NCBI GenBank assembly: GCA_964017045.1
Contig: OZ024795.1
Coordinates: 52,181,350 to 52,245,349 of the forward strand
Direction of reading: 5' to 3'
DNA: 64,000 nt
Source: Omphiscola glabra
Taxonomy: Eukaryota > Mollusca > Gastropoda > Lymnaeidae
Under the pieces are notes generated by a model. It did not search any database. It was not told where the DNA came from and worked only from the letters and a program-made list of their open reading frames with translations. Below are positions 10,111 through 21,266 of the stretch, piece by piece (position 1 is the stretch's first letter; each line of letters starts with the position of its first letter). Both the position numbers and the translations under genes were made by a program.

Positions 10111-10206
10111 CTTTTGATCGATTGCTGTGTGCTGGTGGTTGTCTTTTGATCGATTGCTGTGTGCTGGTGGTTGTCTTTTGATCGATTGCTGTGTGCTGGT
10201 GGTTGT
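10111..10206. repeat. 32-bp repeat, 3 perfect units
   Basis: Three identical consecutive copies containing CTTTTGATCGATTGCTGTGT and GCTGGTGGTTGT, showing no divergence, so a recent duplication. Confidence 0.95.
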
Positions 10207-10239
10207 TGTTTATCTTGTAGAGTCATCATACTACGGTGA

Positions 10240-11110
10240 CGCACGGCCCCCTCGCCACCTACATACTACTAAGACTTACTGCCCCTCGCCACCCACATAC
10301 TACTAGGACTTACCGCCCCTCGCCACCCACATACTACTAGGACTTACTGCCCCTCGCCACCCACATACTACTAGGACTTACCGCCCCTCGCCACCCACAT
10401 ACTACTAGGACTTACTGCCCCTCGCCACCCACATACTACTAGGACTTACTGCCCCTCGCCACCCACATACTACTAGGACTTACCGCCCCATCGCCACCTA
10501 CATACTACTAGGACTTACTGCCCCTCGCCACCCACATACTACTAGGACTTACCGCCCCCTCGCCACCCACATACTACTAGGACTTACTGCCCCTCGCCAC
10601 CCACATACTACTAGGACTTACCGCCCCCTCGCCACCCGCATACTACTAGGACTTACCACCCCCTCGCCACCCACATACTACTAGGACTTACCGCCCCCTC
10701 GCCACCCACATACTACTAGGACTTACCACCCCCTCGCCACCCACATACTACTAGGACTTACCGCCCCCTCTCCACCCACATACTACTAGGACTTACTGCC
10801 CCCTCTCCACCCACATGCTACTAGGACTTACTGCCCCCTCTCCACCCACATGCTACTAGGACTTACTGCCCCCTCTCCACCCACATACTACTAGGACTTA
10901 CCGCCCCCTCTCCACACACATACTACTAGGACTTACCGCCCCCTCTCCACCCACATACTACTAGGACTTACTGCCCCCTCTCCACCCACATACTACTAGG
11001 ACTTACCGCCCCCTCTCCACACACATACTACTAGGACTTACCGCCCCCTCTCCACCCACATACTACTAGGACTTAATGCCCCCTCTCCACCCACATACTA
11101 CTGTGACGTA
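10240..11110. repeat. 34/35-bp C-rich minisatellite
   Basis: About 25 units containing CCACCCACATACTACTAGGA followed by CTTACYGCCCC. The left half uses CTCGCCACC and the right half CTCTCCACC, a visible gradient of variants along the array. Unit length alternates between 34 and 35 bp with the number of C residues. Confidence 0.96.
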
Positions 11111-11225
11111 GGTCCCCCCTCTCCACCCCCATACCGCTGCGATAGAACGTCCGGGTTGGTTCTTACTCGAAGTCGTTGAAGTTCGGGTTGGGTCATCAAC
11201 ATGTTTCGAGTTCGATATTTCAGTG

Positions 11226-11908
11226 AAGATTCAGTTCGATTCCCATCTCTAGCTAGATTCCCATTTCTAGTTCGATTCCCATCACTAGTTCGATTCCCAT
11301 CTCTAGCTCGATTCCCATTTCTAGTTCGATTCCCATCACTAGTTCGATTCCCATCTCTAGTTCGATTCCCATCTCTAGCTAGATTCCCATTTCTAGTTCG
11401 ATTCCCATCACTAGTTCGATTCCCATCTCTAGCTCGATTCCCATTTCTAGTTCGATTCCCATCACTAGTTCGATTCCCATCTCTAGTTCGATTCCCATCT
11501 CTAGTTCGATTCCCATCTCTAGCTCGATTCCCATCTCTAGTTAGATTCCCGTCTCTAGCTCGATTCCCATCTCTAGTTCGATTCCCATCTCTAGTTCGAT
11601 TCCCATCTCTAGTTCGAATCCAATCTCTAGTTCGATTCCCATCTCTAGTTCGATTCACATCTCTAGTTCGATTCCAATCTCTAGCTAGATTCCCATCACT
11701 AGTTCGATTACCATCTCTAGCTTGATTCCCATCTCTAGCTTGATTACCATCTCTAGTTCGATTACCATCTCTAGTTCGATTCCCATCTCTAGCTGCTTGA
11801 TTCCCATCTCTAGTTCGATTACCATCTCTAGTTCGATTCCCAACTCTATTTCGATTCCCATCTCTAGTTCGATTACAATCTCTAGTTCGATTCCCATCTC
11901 TAGCTCAC
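11226..11908. repeat. 18-bp minisatellite
   Basis: About 38 units of CGATTCCCATCTCTAGTT with variants CATCACT, CATTTCT, TAGCT and, on the right, CGATTACCATC. Overlapping frames of 170-186 codons on both strands arise from the 6-codon unit and are not genes. Confidence 0.97.
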
Positions 11909-12059
11909 TGAAATTTTAAGATATTAAAAACTAATCCTGCAAACCTGACACTTAGTATGATCATAACATCCATGAGAATATTTTAAAAGTTACGAATGAT
12001 CAGTATGGAATGTTTGATGTAGCCCGGGGTGGGGCTCTGGGGGAAAAGCCCCCCCTTCT

Positions 12060-12227
12060 CAGTGGCGTAGCGAGCTTAACTCGCGCCCGGGGCACAATAC
12101 ATTTTTAGCGCCCCCCCCCTATTCGAAAACAATACAATATTATAGTAAAATATACCATTTGGCGCCCCTTTGTGAGTAGCGCCCGGGTCATGATGCCCCC
12201 CTTGCCCCCACCCTGACTACACCACTA
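12060..12227 (+). mobile_element. Non-autonomous hAT-type element with perfect 8-bp target-site duplication
   Basis: The 168-bp element begins CAGTGGCGTAGCGAGC and ends GACTACACCACTA, whose complement TAGTGGTGTAGTC mirrors the start. CCCCTTCT flanks it exactly on both sides (12052-12059 and 12228-12235). The interior is C-rich with GCGCCCGGG near both ends. An 8-bp duplication and CA-initial ends are typical of the hAT superfamily. There is no transposase frame. Confidence 0.85.
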
Positions 12228-12279
12228 CCCCTTCTTATCCTTACTTAAATGCTTCACGTGACCAACGTTACAACGTTAC

Positions 12280-12423
12280 CTGTCAGCACGCCGAAGAACA
12301 AACACATGGTAGGGATGTAGGGTAGGAAAGGCATGCCCAGTAGGCCGACCAGGACCAAGGCTGACCCGCAGAAGGCGATCTTTCTGTAGCAGAACTTAGT
12401 CATGAGAAAGCTGACGATCGGAC
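12280..12423 (-). CDS. SLC16-like transporter, coding exon 2 (TM2-TM3)
   Basis: A 144-bp exon with acceptor TTAATCTACAG and donor ACAG|GTAACG, phase 1 at both ends. It encodes residues 61-108: GPIVSFLMTKFCYRKIAFCG, then SALVLVGLLGMPFLPYIPTM and CLFFGVLT. The opening G-P followed by a loop with R/K and an A-F-x-G helix start is the family pattern after TM2. It is too short to stand out alone and is found by splice-phase continuity with 22372 and 9268. Confidence 0.92.
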
Positions 12424-12609
12424 CTGTAGATTAAAGAATAGAAGCGTTTTGTTGACTAATGACTAATATTTGAATCATGAACAAGTAAATTTAAAAGTGG
12501 TATATTTTTGCTTTAAGATATTAGCTAAAGTAATTTTTTTTTAAAAATCTTTATAGTTGGGTTGAGAAATGAAGGACTTTTTTGAAGGTAGATATATTTT
12601 AAACTGCAC

Positions 12610-12787
12610 CAGCGGTTCTTAACTTGGGGGTCGAACCACCCTTTCCGAGGGGTCGCCTAAGGCATCAGAAAACAGATTTACTCTACAATTATTAAGTAGC
12701 AAAAAAAAAAAAATTGTGGTTGGGGGTCGCCACAACATGAGGGACTGTATTAAGGGGTTGCGGCATTAGAAAGGTTGAGAACCCCTG
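12610..12787 (-). mobile_element. SPIN-like non-autonomous hAT element
   Basis: The ends are CAGCGGTTCTTAACTTGGGG at the left and, on the minus strand at the right, CAGGGGTTCTCAACCTTTCT. On the minus strand the order AATGCCGCAACCCCTTAATA, CCTCATGTTGTGGCGACCCC, TAAGGCGACCCC-like (CCTTAGGCGACCCCTC) and GGTTCGACCCCC follows the layout I know for SPIN elements of the hAT superfamily. SPIN elements are reported as horizontally transferred among vertebrates and found in a pond snail. The flanking 8-mers AACTGCAC and GTCTACAT agree at only 4 positions, so the duplication is decayed or absent. Confidence 0.8.
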
Positions 12788-13084
12788 GTCTACATCAATT
12801 GATAACATCTATTTGGCTGGGGCCTGATATTCCGAAGGGCCTCACCCCCCAAGGGGCTCACATTACCAGTGGTCTCAAATTCAAATGGAGACGAGGGTGC
12901 ATAGCTATTGCAATATCATCTACGTGGTACATGTCTAAGCAGTGTTTTCCAATGTGAGCAATGGTAAAAGCCAAAGTATTTATTTGATGTTTATCTATTA
13001 AATCTCTTTTTTTATATTAAAAGAATATAAATATCGAAATATTTTTTCGACGTACGCAAGGATGTAAATGTATGCGCGAACGAG

Positions 13085-13290
13085 TTTTGAAATAACTAAA
13101 TCTTTTGACCGAAAGTCTCGTTAAGCTTTTGGTTTCGGTTTCGGCAGAAATCACATTCGGTCGGTCTGTAATTTAGATTGATCCACTCAAACTGATCTAC
13201 CGGTAATTAGACTGATCCACCGTTAGTTAGACTGATCTACCGGTACTTGGACTGATCTTCTGGTAGTTACACTGATCTATTTTCCAATAT
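13085..13290. repeat. Dispersed-repeat fragment plus about 20-bp tandem block
   Basis: GGTTTCGGTTTCGGCAGAAA with ATTCGGTCGGTCTG is the inverted counterpart of a segment at 25145-25200. It is followed by about five units of TTAGACTGATCTACCGGTA with variants. Confidence 0.6.
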
Positions 13291-13299
13291 ACGTATTGG

Positions 13300-13833
13300 T
13301 GTTTGTGTCATTTCGGTCGTGGCACATCCTTCTCTCGGTCGTCTGCTCTTCTGTAATTCAAGTATTTACCAGACATTTTGACGTATTTGGGGCAGTCGTT
13401 ACGCTGACCCCCTGATTCACCCCCCACGTCGGAATAGGTTGCCGTCGATAGTCTGTCTGTGACGTAACACGTGTCTGGAGAGATGCGGAATTCTGATCGC
13501 TAGCGGTGTTGATCAAAGGGAAACCACTCCAGTATAACAGGACTTTGGTGGCCATTTGGCGCCTCTCCTCTTCCCGTTTGTTGTATTTCCATGGGAGACG
13601 TAATGGCGATACGTATCCTGTAACACGTAATACGTCTGCGTATCATCTATTCGTTGACGCCATCGGATGATGATGAATTGGTTTTTATTCATGCGGTCAT
13701 CCGAGCTTTGTTGTGAGTAAGTTAATAATAGGACCGGTGTTCATAAGAGGCGAAGGGCCCGTCCTTAGAGTACGCCAAGCTCCGGAGGTGGGTGGGGGGG
13801 GGGGTCTGAGAAAGTGTGGCACGAGGTTACTAG
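13300..13833. other. CpG-richer intronic segment, function unknown
   Basis: It has visibly more CG dinucleotides than its AT-rich surroundings (CACGTCGG, CCGTCGAT, TGACGTAACACGTG, GATACGTATC, ACACGTAATACGTC). It includes GGGAAACCACTCCAGTATA near 13519, which also occurs near 17220, so part is a dispersed repeat. An internal promoter is possible but not shown. Confidence 0.35.
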
Positions 13834-13930
13834 CCAGGCGAACTTATGTAGCCATTACCTTGAAACAAGGGTTGATCACTTGTTATTATTATCCAGGCGA
13901 ACTTATGTAGCCATTACCTTGAAACAAATT
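13834..13930. repeat. 59-bp spaced direct repeat
   Basis: CCAGGCGAACTTATGTAGCC and following ATTACCTTGAAACAA occur at 13834 and 13893 without change. This is a recent local duplication. Confidence 0.85.
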
Positions 13931-14839
13931 AGTTTAAACTACTATCACCCCCGAGTTCAGAAGGAAGAAAATTGTAGCCTAATTAAATTCAAAAGGGCTC
14001 ATTGAATTTACACAGAGAATATACTTGTAAATGTAAACATATTTGTATGTGATAGAGGAGGTAATCTTTTTCTCCTGTACTTTGGAAACAAACTCAATGT
14101 GCTGAGTAACATAGGAAGTCTCCTCACTGGCGTTATTGCGGGATCTTTTATAACGGGGTTGAACTGTATTTCATAACTTGTCTTCGTTTCGTAATTAAAA
14201 TCTATTCTGAAACATCCTCTTTAATCGTAAGTTTTATATATATATATATACATTAAGGCAAGGCTACACTGTCAGATAGACATTACCACCTTGCGAACAA
14301 TGTGCAGAAAATAAAATGTATCTTCTATTGTCATCGGCAACGCGTCTATGTGCAAAGTTTCAGCTCGATCTGTTGAAGGAAAGTGGGTCAATTAGCCGTC
14401 CGAAGATGTTGTCCTAAACACTCAAAAGCGAATTTGATATATAGGATTTAAAAACCCACGATGTGATTTATACTTGGCTAGGAAAGACATTTTCCTGTCA
14501 GTTGTCTCACCACGATGTTTCTTTTTCCTTACCCATTAAAACTGCAGTAATCCTCGGAGAAGACATGAGCGATGTGATACGATACGATGATTGGTTCCAA
14601 ACACACATTGGGAACACAGGAAAGGCAAGAGTAAAAAATGGGACGATATGAATCAATATCAGTGTGGAAGGGAGAAATGAATTAGACGGTATTCTTGTAT
14701 CAAATCTTCCCCTGGGCCTCGTTTAGGGCGTCGTGCATCAAGCAGGACGAATATATCAAGTCATTTCGGGCCCTAAAAGTTGTATGCCCGAAACTCGGTG
14801 AGACCAATCTTCATTGATGAACCACTTGTCTAGAAGAAA
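13931..14839. other. Intron sequence with a probable dispersed repeat
   Basis: Mostly unique AT-rich DNA with a short (TA)n at 14236-14250. The part 14330-14400 (GTGCAAAGTTTCAGCTCGAT followed by CTGTTGAAGG) resembles a sequence commonly dispersed in invertebrate genomes. No second copy is in the window. A 62-codon frame at 14463 shows no supporting signal. Confidence 0.35.
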
Positions 14840-15690
14840 CCTAGGGTGAGTTGTTTTGTGAAACACGTTTGACTTGTGTTATGAAACACGTTTGAGTTGT
14901 GTTACGAAACACGTTTGACTTGTGTTATGAAACACGTTTGACTTGTGTTATGAAACACGTTTGACTTGTGTTATGAAACACGTTTGAGTTGTGTTATGAA
15001 ACACGTTTGCGTTGTGTTATGAAACACGTTTGCGTTGTGTTATGAAACACGTTTGACTTGTGTTATGAAACACGTTTGACTTGTGTTATGAAACACGTTT
15101 GACTTGTGTTATGAAACACGGTTGCGTTGTGTTATGAAACACGCTTGCGTTGTGTTATGAAACACGTTTGCGTTGTGTTACGAAACACGCTTGCGTTGTG
15201 TTATGAAACACGTTTGCGTTGTGTTATGAAACACGTTTTAGTTGTGTTATGAAACACGTTTGAATTGTGTTATGAAACACGTTTGCGTTGTGTTATGAAA
15301 CACGTTTGCGTTGTGTTATGAAACACGTTTGACTTGTGTTATGAAACACGTTTGCGTTGTGTTATGAAACACGCTTGCGTTGTGTTATGAAACACGTTTG
15401 CATTGTGTTATGAAACACGTTTGAGCTGTGTTATGAAACACGTTTGCGTTGTGTTATGAAACGCGTTTGCGTTGTGTTATGAAACACGTTTGACTTGTGT
15501 TATGAAACACGTTTGCGTTGTGTTATGAAACATGTTTGCGTTGTGTTACGAAACACGCTTGCGTTGTGTTATGAAACACGTTTGAGTTGTGTTATGAAAC
15601 ACGTTTGAGTTGTGTTATGAAACACGTTTGACTTGTGTTATGAAACACGTTTGCGTTGTGTTTCGAAACACGTTTGCGTTGTGTTACGAA
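14840..15690. repeat. 23-bp minisatellite
   Basis: About 36 units with core TTATGAAACACGTTTGCG and TTGTG. The main alternates are GACTTG, GCGTTG and GAGTTG. The 23-bp period is also that of the satellite at 38.85 kb, but the sequence is unrelated. Confidence 0.96.
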
Positions 15691-15867
15691 GTGGTTAGAG
15701 TTGTTTATGTTTTATGTGTTACATATTATTTTGTTGTACTTCCACTTACTTGTATATTGACCAATCTTTGCGATTAAGACGCGTTAAAAATCGTAAAATC
15801 CAACTTCCGGCAATCACAATGGCGATCACATATGATTTTAACAAGTTTCTATTTTTTGTCGTATTTT

Positions 15868-16830
15868 CATGTGTCCTGTCTGCTGAGGACGGCTCTTACC
15901 CGAAACATTCTTTTCTTTTCATTTGTCCTGTCTGCTGAGGACGGCTCTTACCCGAAACATTCTTTTCTTTTCATGTGTCCTGTCTGCTGAGGACGGCTCT
16001 TACCCGAAACATTCTTTTCTTTTCATTTGTCCTGTCTGCTGAGGTAGGCTCTTAGCAGAAACATTCTTTTCATGTGTCATGTCTGCTGAGGACGGCTCTT
16101 ACCCGAACCATTCTTTTCATTTGTCCTGTGTGCTGAGGACGGCTCTTACCAGAAACATTCTTTTCTTTTCATGTGTCCTGTCTGCTGAGGTAGGCTCTTA
16201 GAAGAAACATTATTTTCATGTGTCCTGTCTGCTGAGGTAGGCTCTTAGCAGAAACATTCTTTTTATGTGTCCAGTCTGCTGAGGTAGACTCTTAGCAGAA
16301 ACATTCTTTTCTTTTCATTTGTCCTGTCTGCTGAGGACGGCTGTTAGCAGAAACATTCTTTTCTTTTCATGTGTCCTGTCTGCCGAGGAAGGCTCTTAGC
16401 CGAAACATTCTTATCTTTTCATGTGTCCTGTGTGCTGAGGACGGCTCTTACCAGAAACATTATTTTCTTTTCATTTGTCCTGTCTGCTGAGGTAGGCTCT
16501 TAGAAGAAACATTCTTTTCATGTGTCCTGTCTGCTGAGGTAGACTCTTAGCAGAAACATTCTTTTCATGTGTCCAGTCTGCTGAGGTAGACTCTTAGCCG
16601 AAACATTCTTATCTTTTCATTTGTCCTGTCTGCTGAGGACGACTCTTACCCGAAACATTCTTATCTTTTCATTTGTCCTGTCTACTGAGGAAGGCTCTTA
16701 GCCGAAACATTCTTTTCTTTTCATGTGTCCTGTCTGCTGAGGTAGGCTCTTAGCAGAAACATTCTTTTCTTTTCATATGTCCTGTCTGCCGAGGAAGGCT
16801 CTTAGCCGAAACATTCTTATTGTCCTGTCT
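15868..16830. repeat. Minisatellite with 46-52 bp units
   Basis: About 20 units containing TGTCCTGTCTGCTGAGGACG, GCTCTTA and GAAACATTCTTTTC. Length variation comes from presence or absence of a second CTTTTC and from GGACGG versus GGTAGG versions. Confidence 0.95.
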
Positions 16831-17283
16831 TTCGATTCAAGTTTCCACATACCTTGTTCTTCTATTCCCTCTACACACATGAGTAATGTATTCAAATGAC
16901 ATTTGCTCTGTTCAATGTTTAGATACACACATACGTTGAATGAGATTTGTATCATTTGAAACCAATTAGCTTTCCATAAATAGACAATTTTCTACTGTAT
17001 TCTGTACGGTACTGCTCGAGGCTATCAAACATCGTTTTTATTGTGCCACTGCATACCGCCTACGGGGTTTGATGTAAGAGTTTGCCTTCTCTTTAGATGA
17101 GGTGCCATCTAAGGTTAACGAGTCCCAGCCATCAGGTGTGCTGGTGATATTTTGGCTGGGGATTGACTCAGTTTAGACTTCTCGACCACCCAGCGCCCTT
17201 TTACACTCGTGGTGAACAGGGGAAACTACTCCAGTATAGTCAACAGCTCGATTAACAAAAACTGAAAAATCGCATGATGGACC
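16831..17283. other. Short unique segment with interspersed repeat copy b
   Basis: 17085-17240 (TAAGGTTAACGAGTCCCAGC, CATCAGGTGTGCTGG, GGGGAAACTACTCCAGTATA) shares blocks with 7063-7112 in inverted orientation and with 13519. It looks like the longest copy of that dispersed family here. The remainder is AT-rich with nothing recognised. Confidence 0.5.
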
Positions 17284-18408
17284 TCTGATAGTCCCGCGAC
17301 CTCTGATTAGTCCCGCGACCTCTGATAGTCCCGCGACCTCTGATAGTCCCGCGACCTCTGATAGTCCCGCGACCTCTGATAGTCCCGCGACCTCTGATAG
17401 TCCCGCGACCTCTGATAGTCCCGCGACCTCTGATAGTCCCGCGACCTCTGATAGTCCCGCGACCTCTGATAGTCCAGCGACCTCTGATAGTCCCGCGACC
17501 TCTGATTAGTCCCGCGACCTCTGATAGTCCAGCGACCTCTGATAGTCACGAGACCTCTGATTAGTCCCGCGACCTCTGATAGTCCAGCGACCTCTGATTA
17601 GTCCAGCGACCTCTGATAGTCCCGCGACCTCTGATTAGTCCCGCGACCTCTGATAGTCCAGCGACCTCTGATAGTCACGAGACCTCTGATAGTCCAGCGA
17701 CCTCTGATAGTCCAGCGACCTCTGATAGTCCCGCGACCTCTGATAGTCCCGCGACCTCTGATAGTCCAGCGACCTCTGATAGTCCAGCGACCTCTGATAG
17801 TCCCGCGACCTCTGATAGTCCCGCGACCTCTGATAGTCCAGCGACCTCTGATTAGTCCCACGACCTCTGATTAGTCCCGCGACCTCTGATAGTCCCGCGA
17901 CCTCTGATTAGTCCCGCGACCCCTGATAGTCCAGCGACCTCTGATAGTCACGAGACCTCTGATAGTCCCGCGACCTCTGATAGTCGCGCGACCTCTGATA
18001 GTCCAGCGACCTCTGATAGTCCCGCGACCTCTGATAGTCCAGCGACCTCTGATAGTCCCGCGACCTCTGATTAGTCCCGCGACCTCTGATAGTCCAGCGA
18101 CCTCTGATAGTCCCGCGACCTCTGATAGTCCAGCGACCTCTGATAGTCCAGCGACCTCTGATAGTCCCGCGACCTCTGATAGTCCAGCGACCTCTGATAG
18201 TCCAGCGACCTCTGATAGTCCAGCGACCTCTGATAGTCCCGCGACCTCTGATAGTCCAGCGACCTCTGATAGTCCAGCGACCTCTGATAGTCCAGCGACC
18301 TCTGATAGTCCCGCGACCTCTGATAGTACAGCGACCTCTGATAGTCCAGCGACCTCTGATAGTCCAGCGACCTCTGATAGTCCAGCGACCTCTGATAGTC
18401 CAGCGACG
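17284..18408. repeat. 18/19-bp GC-rich minisatellite
   Basis: About 62 units of CCTCTGATAGTCCCGCGA, with CCAGCGA as the main alternative and a 19-bp form GATTAGTCCC. The GCGCG-type CpG content is far above the surroundings. The long minus-strand frames (up to 237 codons) have repeat-derived peptide and no gene support. Confidence 0.97.
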
Positions 18409-18471
18409 ACCATGAATATTAAAGGAATAATTTACTAAAAGATCGCAGTCGTACGACATTGTCGCCAGCAT

Positions 18472-18590
18472 GGATGGTAGGTGTGGTGGGAGGTGTGATG
18501 GTATGTGTGGTGTAGGAGTGATGGTATGAGTGATGGTAGGTGTGGTGGTAGGTGTGATGGTAGGAGTGATGGTAGGTGTGATGGTATGAT
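18472..18590. repeat. 12-bp GT-rich repeat
   Basis: About 10 units of the GGTAGGTGTGAT type (variants GGTATGAGTGAT, GTAGGAGTGAT). Confidence 0.9.
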
Positions 18591-18634
18591 TGTAAGACCT
18601 GCGTTGAATGCTGCTTATCACTCAATGAATTAAA

Positions 18635-19080
18635 TCGCCTGTCCTGATGTTAATTGCTGTACTAAAGATATCTTGCTGTTGATTGCTGTCTTGTTGACAT
18701 CCTACTGTTAATTAATGTCTTGTTGACATCCTACTGTTGATTGCTGTACTAAAGATATCCTACTGTTGATTGCTGTCTTTTTGACATCCTACTGTTGATT
18801 GCTATCTTGTTGACATTCAACTGTTGATTGCTGTCTTGTTGACATCCTAATGTTGATTGCTGTACTAAAGACATCCTACTGTTGATTGCTGTCTTGTTGA
18901 CATCCTACTGTTGATTGCTGTCTTGTTGACATTCTACTGTTAATTGCTGTCTTGTTGACATCCTACAACAAGATTGCTGACTTGTTGACATTTTACTTTT
19001 AATTGCTATACTAAAGACATTCTACTGATGATTGTTGTCTTGTTGACATCCTAATGTTGATTGTTGTCTTGTTGACATTC
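18635..19080. repeat. 29-bp minisatellite
   Basis: About 15 units with CCTACTGTTGATTGCTGTCT and TGTTGACAT. A second type replaces CTTGTTGAC with ACTAAAGAC, interspersed along the array. Confidence 0.95.
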
Positions 19081-19096
19081 TGAAAGATGTTTACAG

Positions 19097-19320
19097 GGGA
19101 TGGGTGTGACAAGGGGAGAGGTGTGGACAGGGAGGGAGGTGTGGACAGTGAGAGGGTGTGGACAGGGAGAGAGGTGTGGACAGTGAAGGGGGTGTGGACA
19201 GGGAGAGAGGTGTGGACAGGGAGAGAGGTGTGGACAGGGAGAGAGAGGTGTGGGCAGGGAGAGAGAGGTGTGGACAGGGAGGGAGGTGTGGACAGGGAGG
19301 GAGGTGTGGACAGGGAGGGA
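19097..19320. repeat. 18-bp purine-rich repeat
   Basis: About 12 units of GTGTGGACAGGGAGAGAG, strongly strand-biased (purine on the plus strand). Confidence 0.94.
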
Positions 19321-19714
19321 AGTTTACTTAGCATGAGTGTTTACCGTGTAGAGGTGTATTTAGGGGTAGAGTTAGGGAAAGGTGTGAAAAGGTGTTCATA
19401 CTTTTTTGTTACGTTGGGCGTAAGCGGGATTAAGGAAAATCGTCCATAATTGAAAAGGATAGGATTAAGGGGAGAGCATGGGTGGTGAGGATTGTTGTTT
19501 TAAGGGATAGCATTGTGGAGCGTTGAGAGTGTGGTCAAGATAGTAAAAGGTGGTAGGGTAGAGTTATTATGGGGTTTTTAATATTAGGTTAGAGGTAAGT
19601 GAGGGAAAGATTTAGTGCTGGAGGGTTTAGTGGAAAAGAAGAGATGGGATGGAGGTGAAGGGATGAGTGACGGGGGAAGACGTAAAGGGGAAGACAATAT
19701 TTTCATTTCTCTTC
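19321..19714. other. Purine-rich intronic sequence, nothing recognised
   Basis: G/A-rich, with no repeat period longer than a few bases and no splice-flanked frame. Confidence 0.5.
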
Positions 19715-21050
19715 GTCATTTCAAACAACTAAAGTGGATACATTCACATACCATCTACTCAACTAAAATGAGGACATCTACATACCATCTACTCAACTAA
19801 AATGGAGACATCCACATACCATCTACTCAACTAAAATGAGGACATCTACATACCATCTACTCAACTAAAATGGAGACATCCACATACCATCTACTCAACT
19901 AAAATGAGGACATCTACATACCATCTTCTCAACTAAAATGGAGACATCCACATACCATCTACTCAACTAAAATGAGGACATCTACATACCATCTACCCAA
20001 CTAAAATGGAGACATCCACATACCATCTACTCAACTAAAGTGGAGACATCCACATACCATCTACTCAACTAAAGTGGAGACATCCACATACCATCTACCC
20101 AACTAAAATGGAGACATCCACATACCATCTACCCAACTAAAATGGAGACATCCACATACCATCTACTCAACTAAAATGGAGACCTTCACATACCATCTAC
20201 TCAACTAAAATGGAGACATCCACATACCATCTACCCAACTAAAATGGAGACATCCACATACCATCTACTCAACTAAAATGGAGACCTTCACATACCATCT
20301 ACTCAACTAAAATGGAGACATCCACATACCATCTACTCAACTAAAATGGAGACCTTCACATACCATCTACTCAACTAAAGTGGAGACATCCACATACCAT
20401 CTACTCAACTAAAGTGGAGACATCCACATACCATCTACTCAACTAAAGTGGAGACATCCACATACCATCTACTCAACTAAAGTGGAGACATCCACATACC
20501 ATCTACTCAACTAAAGTGGAGACATCCACATACCATCTACTCAACTAAAGTGGAGACATCCACATACCATCTACTCAACTAAAGTGGAGACATCCACATA
20601 CCATCTACTCAACTAAAGTGGAGACATCCACATACCATCTACTCAACTAAAGTGGAGACATCCACATACCATCTACTCAACTAAAGTGGAGACATCCACA
20701 TACCATCTACTCAACTAAAGTGGAGACATCCACATACCATCTACTCAACTAAAGTGGAGACATCCACATACCATCTACTCAACTAAAGTGGAGACATCCA
20801 CATACCATCTACTCAACTAAAGTGGAGACATCCACATACCATCTACTCAACTAAAGTGGAGACATCCACATACCATCTACTCAACTAAAGTGGAGACATC
20901 CACATACCATCTACTCAACTAAAGTGGAGACATCCACATACCATCTACTCAACTAAAGTGGAGACATCCACATACCATCTACTCAACTAAAGTGGAGACA
21001 TCCACATACCATCTACTCAACTAAAGTGGATACATCCACATACCATCTAC
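19715..21050. repeat. 34-bp minisatellite, homogenised at right
   Basis: About 39 units with CTACTCAACTAAAGTGGAGA and CATCCACATACCAT. From about 20370 to 21030 the units are virtually identical, while 19715-20370 mixes AAAATGAGGACATCTAC, CTACCCAAC and GACCTTCAC types. The right half is therefore a recent expansion of one variant. Confidence 0.97.
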
Positions 21051-21227
21051 TGCCGTGTTGGTGTTGTTTTAACAGGTTAATATAAAATATTAATGGTTAT
21101 TTGGGCCCCCCCCTCCTCCCCCAACTTAACTCCTTTCTAAGTTCATAAAACAGCAAGGATACCTTAGAAATAAAGATCGCAAAGTGCTTTTGTAATATCA
21201 GATTAAATTAGATTTACAATATAAGGC

Positions 21228-21230
<3 letters not shown>

Positions 21231-21262
<32 letters not shown>
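21231..21262. repeat. (TA)n microsatellite
   Basis: About 16 TA dinucleotides immediately before the 39-bp array. Confidence 0.95.

Positions 21263-21266
<4 letters not shown>

Larger units (their letters stand above)
9269..12279 (-). other. Transporter intron 2
   Basis: A 3,011-bp phase-1 intron. It is mostly tandem arrays (9640-11908), with a poly-C/A stretch near 9390-9420 and a hAT element with a perfect target-site duplication at 12060. No additional exon is evident. Confidence 0.85.

Noticed and set aside
11098..11919. Frames of up to 186 codons with repeated R-T-R-D-G-N or F-P-S-L-V-R peptides
   Set aside because: Products of the 18-bp array, open on both strands at once, with no splice or start context. 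They lie inside a transporter intron.
14463..14651. 62-codon frame with ordinary-looking composition
   Set aside because: Single short frame in the middle of an intron, with no acceptor or donor at its edges and no motif I recognise.
14840..15690. CRISPR-like regular array
   Set aside because: There are no variable spacers; the whole 23-bp unit repeats. The context is eukaryotic. The same applies to all other arrays in the window.
17307..18621. Minus-strand frames of up to 237 codons with Q-R-S-R-D-Y or I-R-G-R-W-T repeats
   Set aside because: Created by the 18/19-bp array. Frame switches occur wherever the 19-bp form appears, which a real coding repeat would not tolerate.
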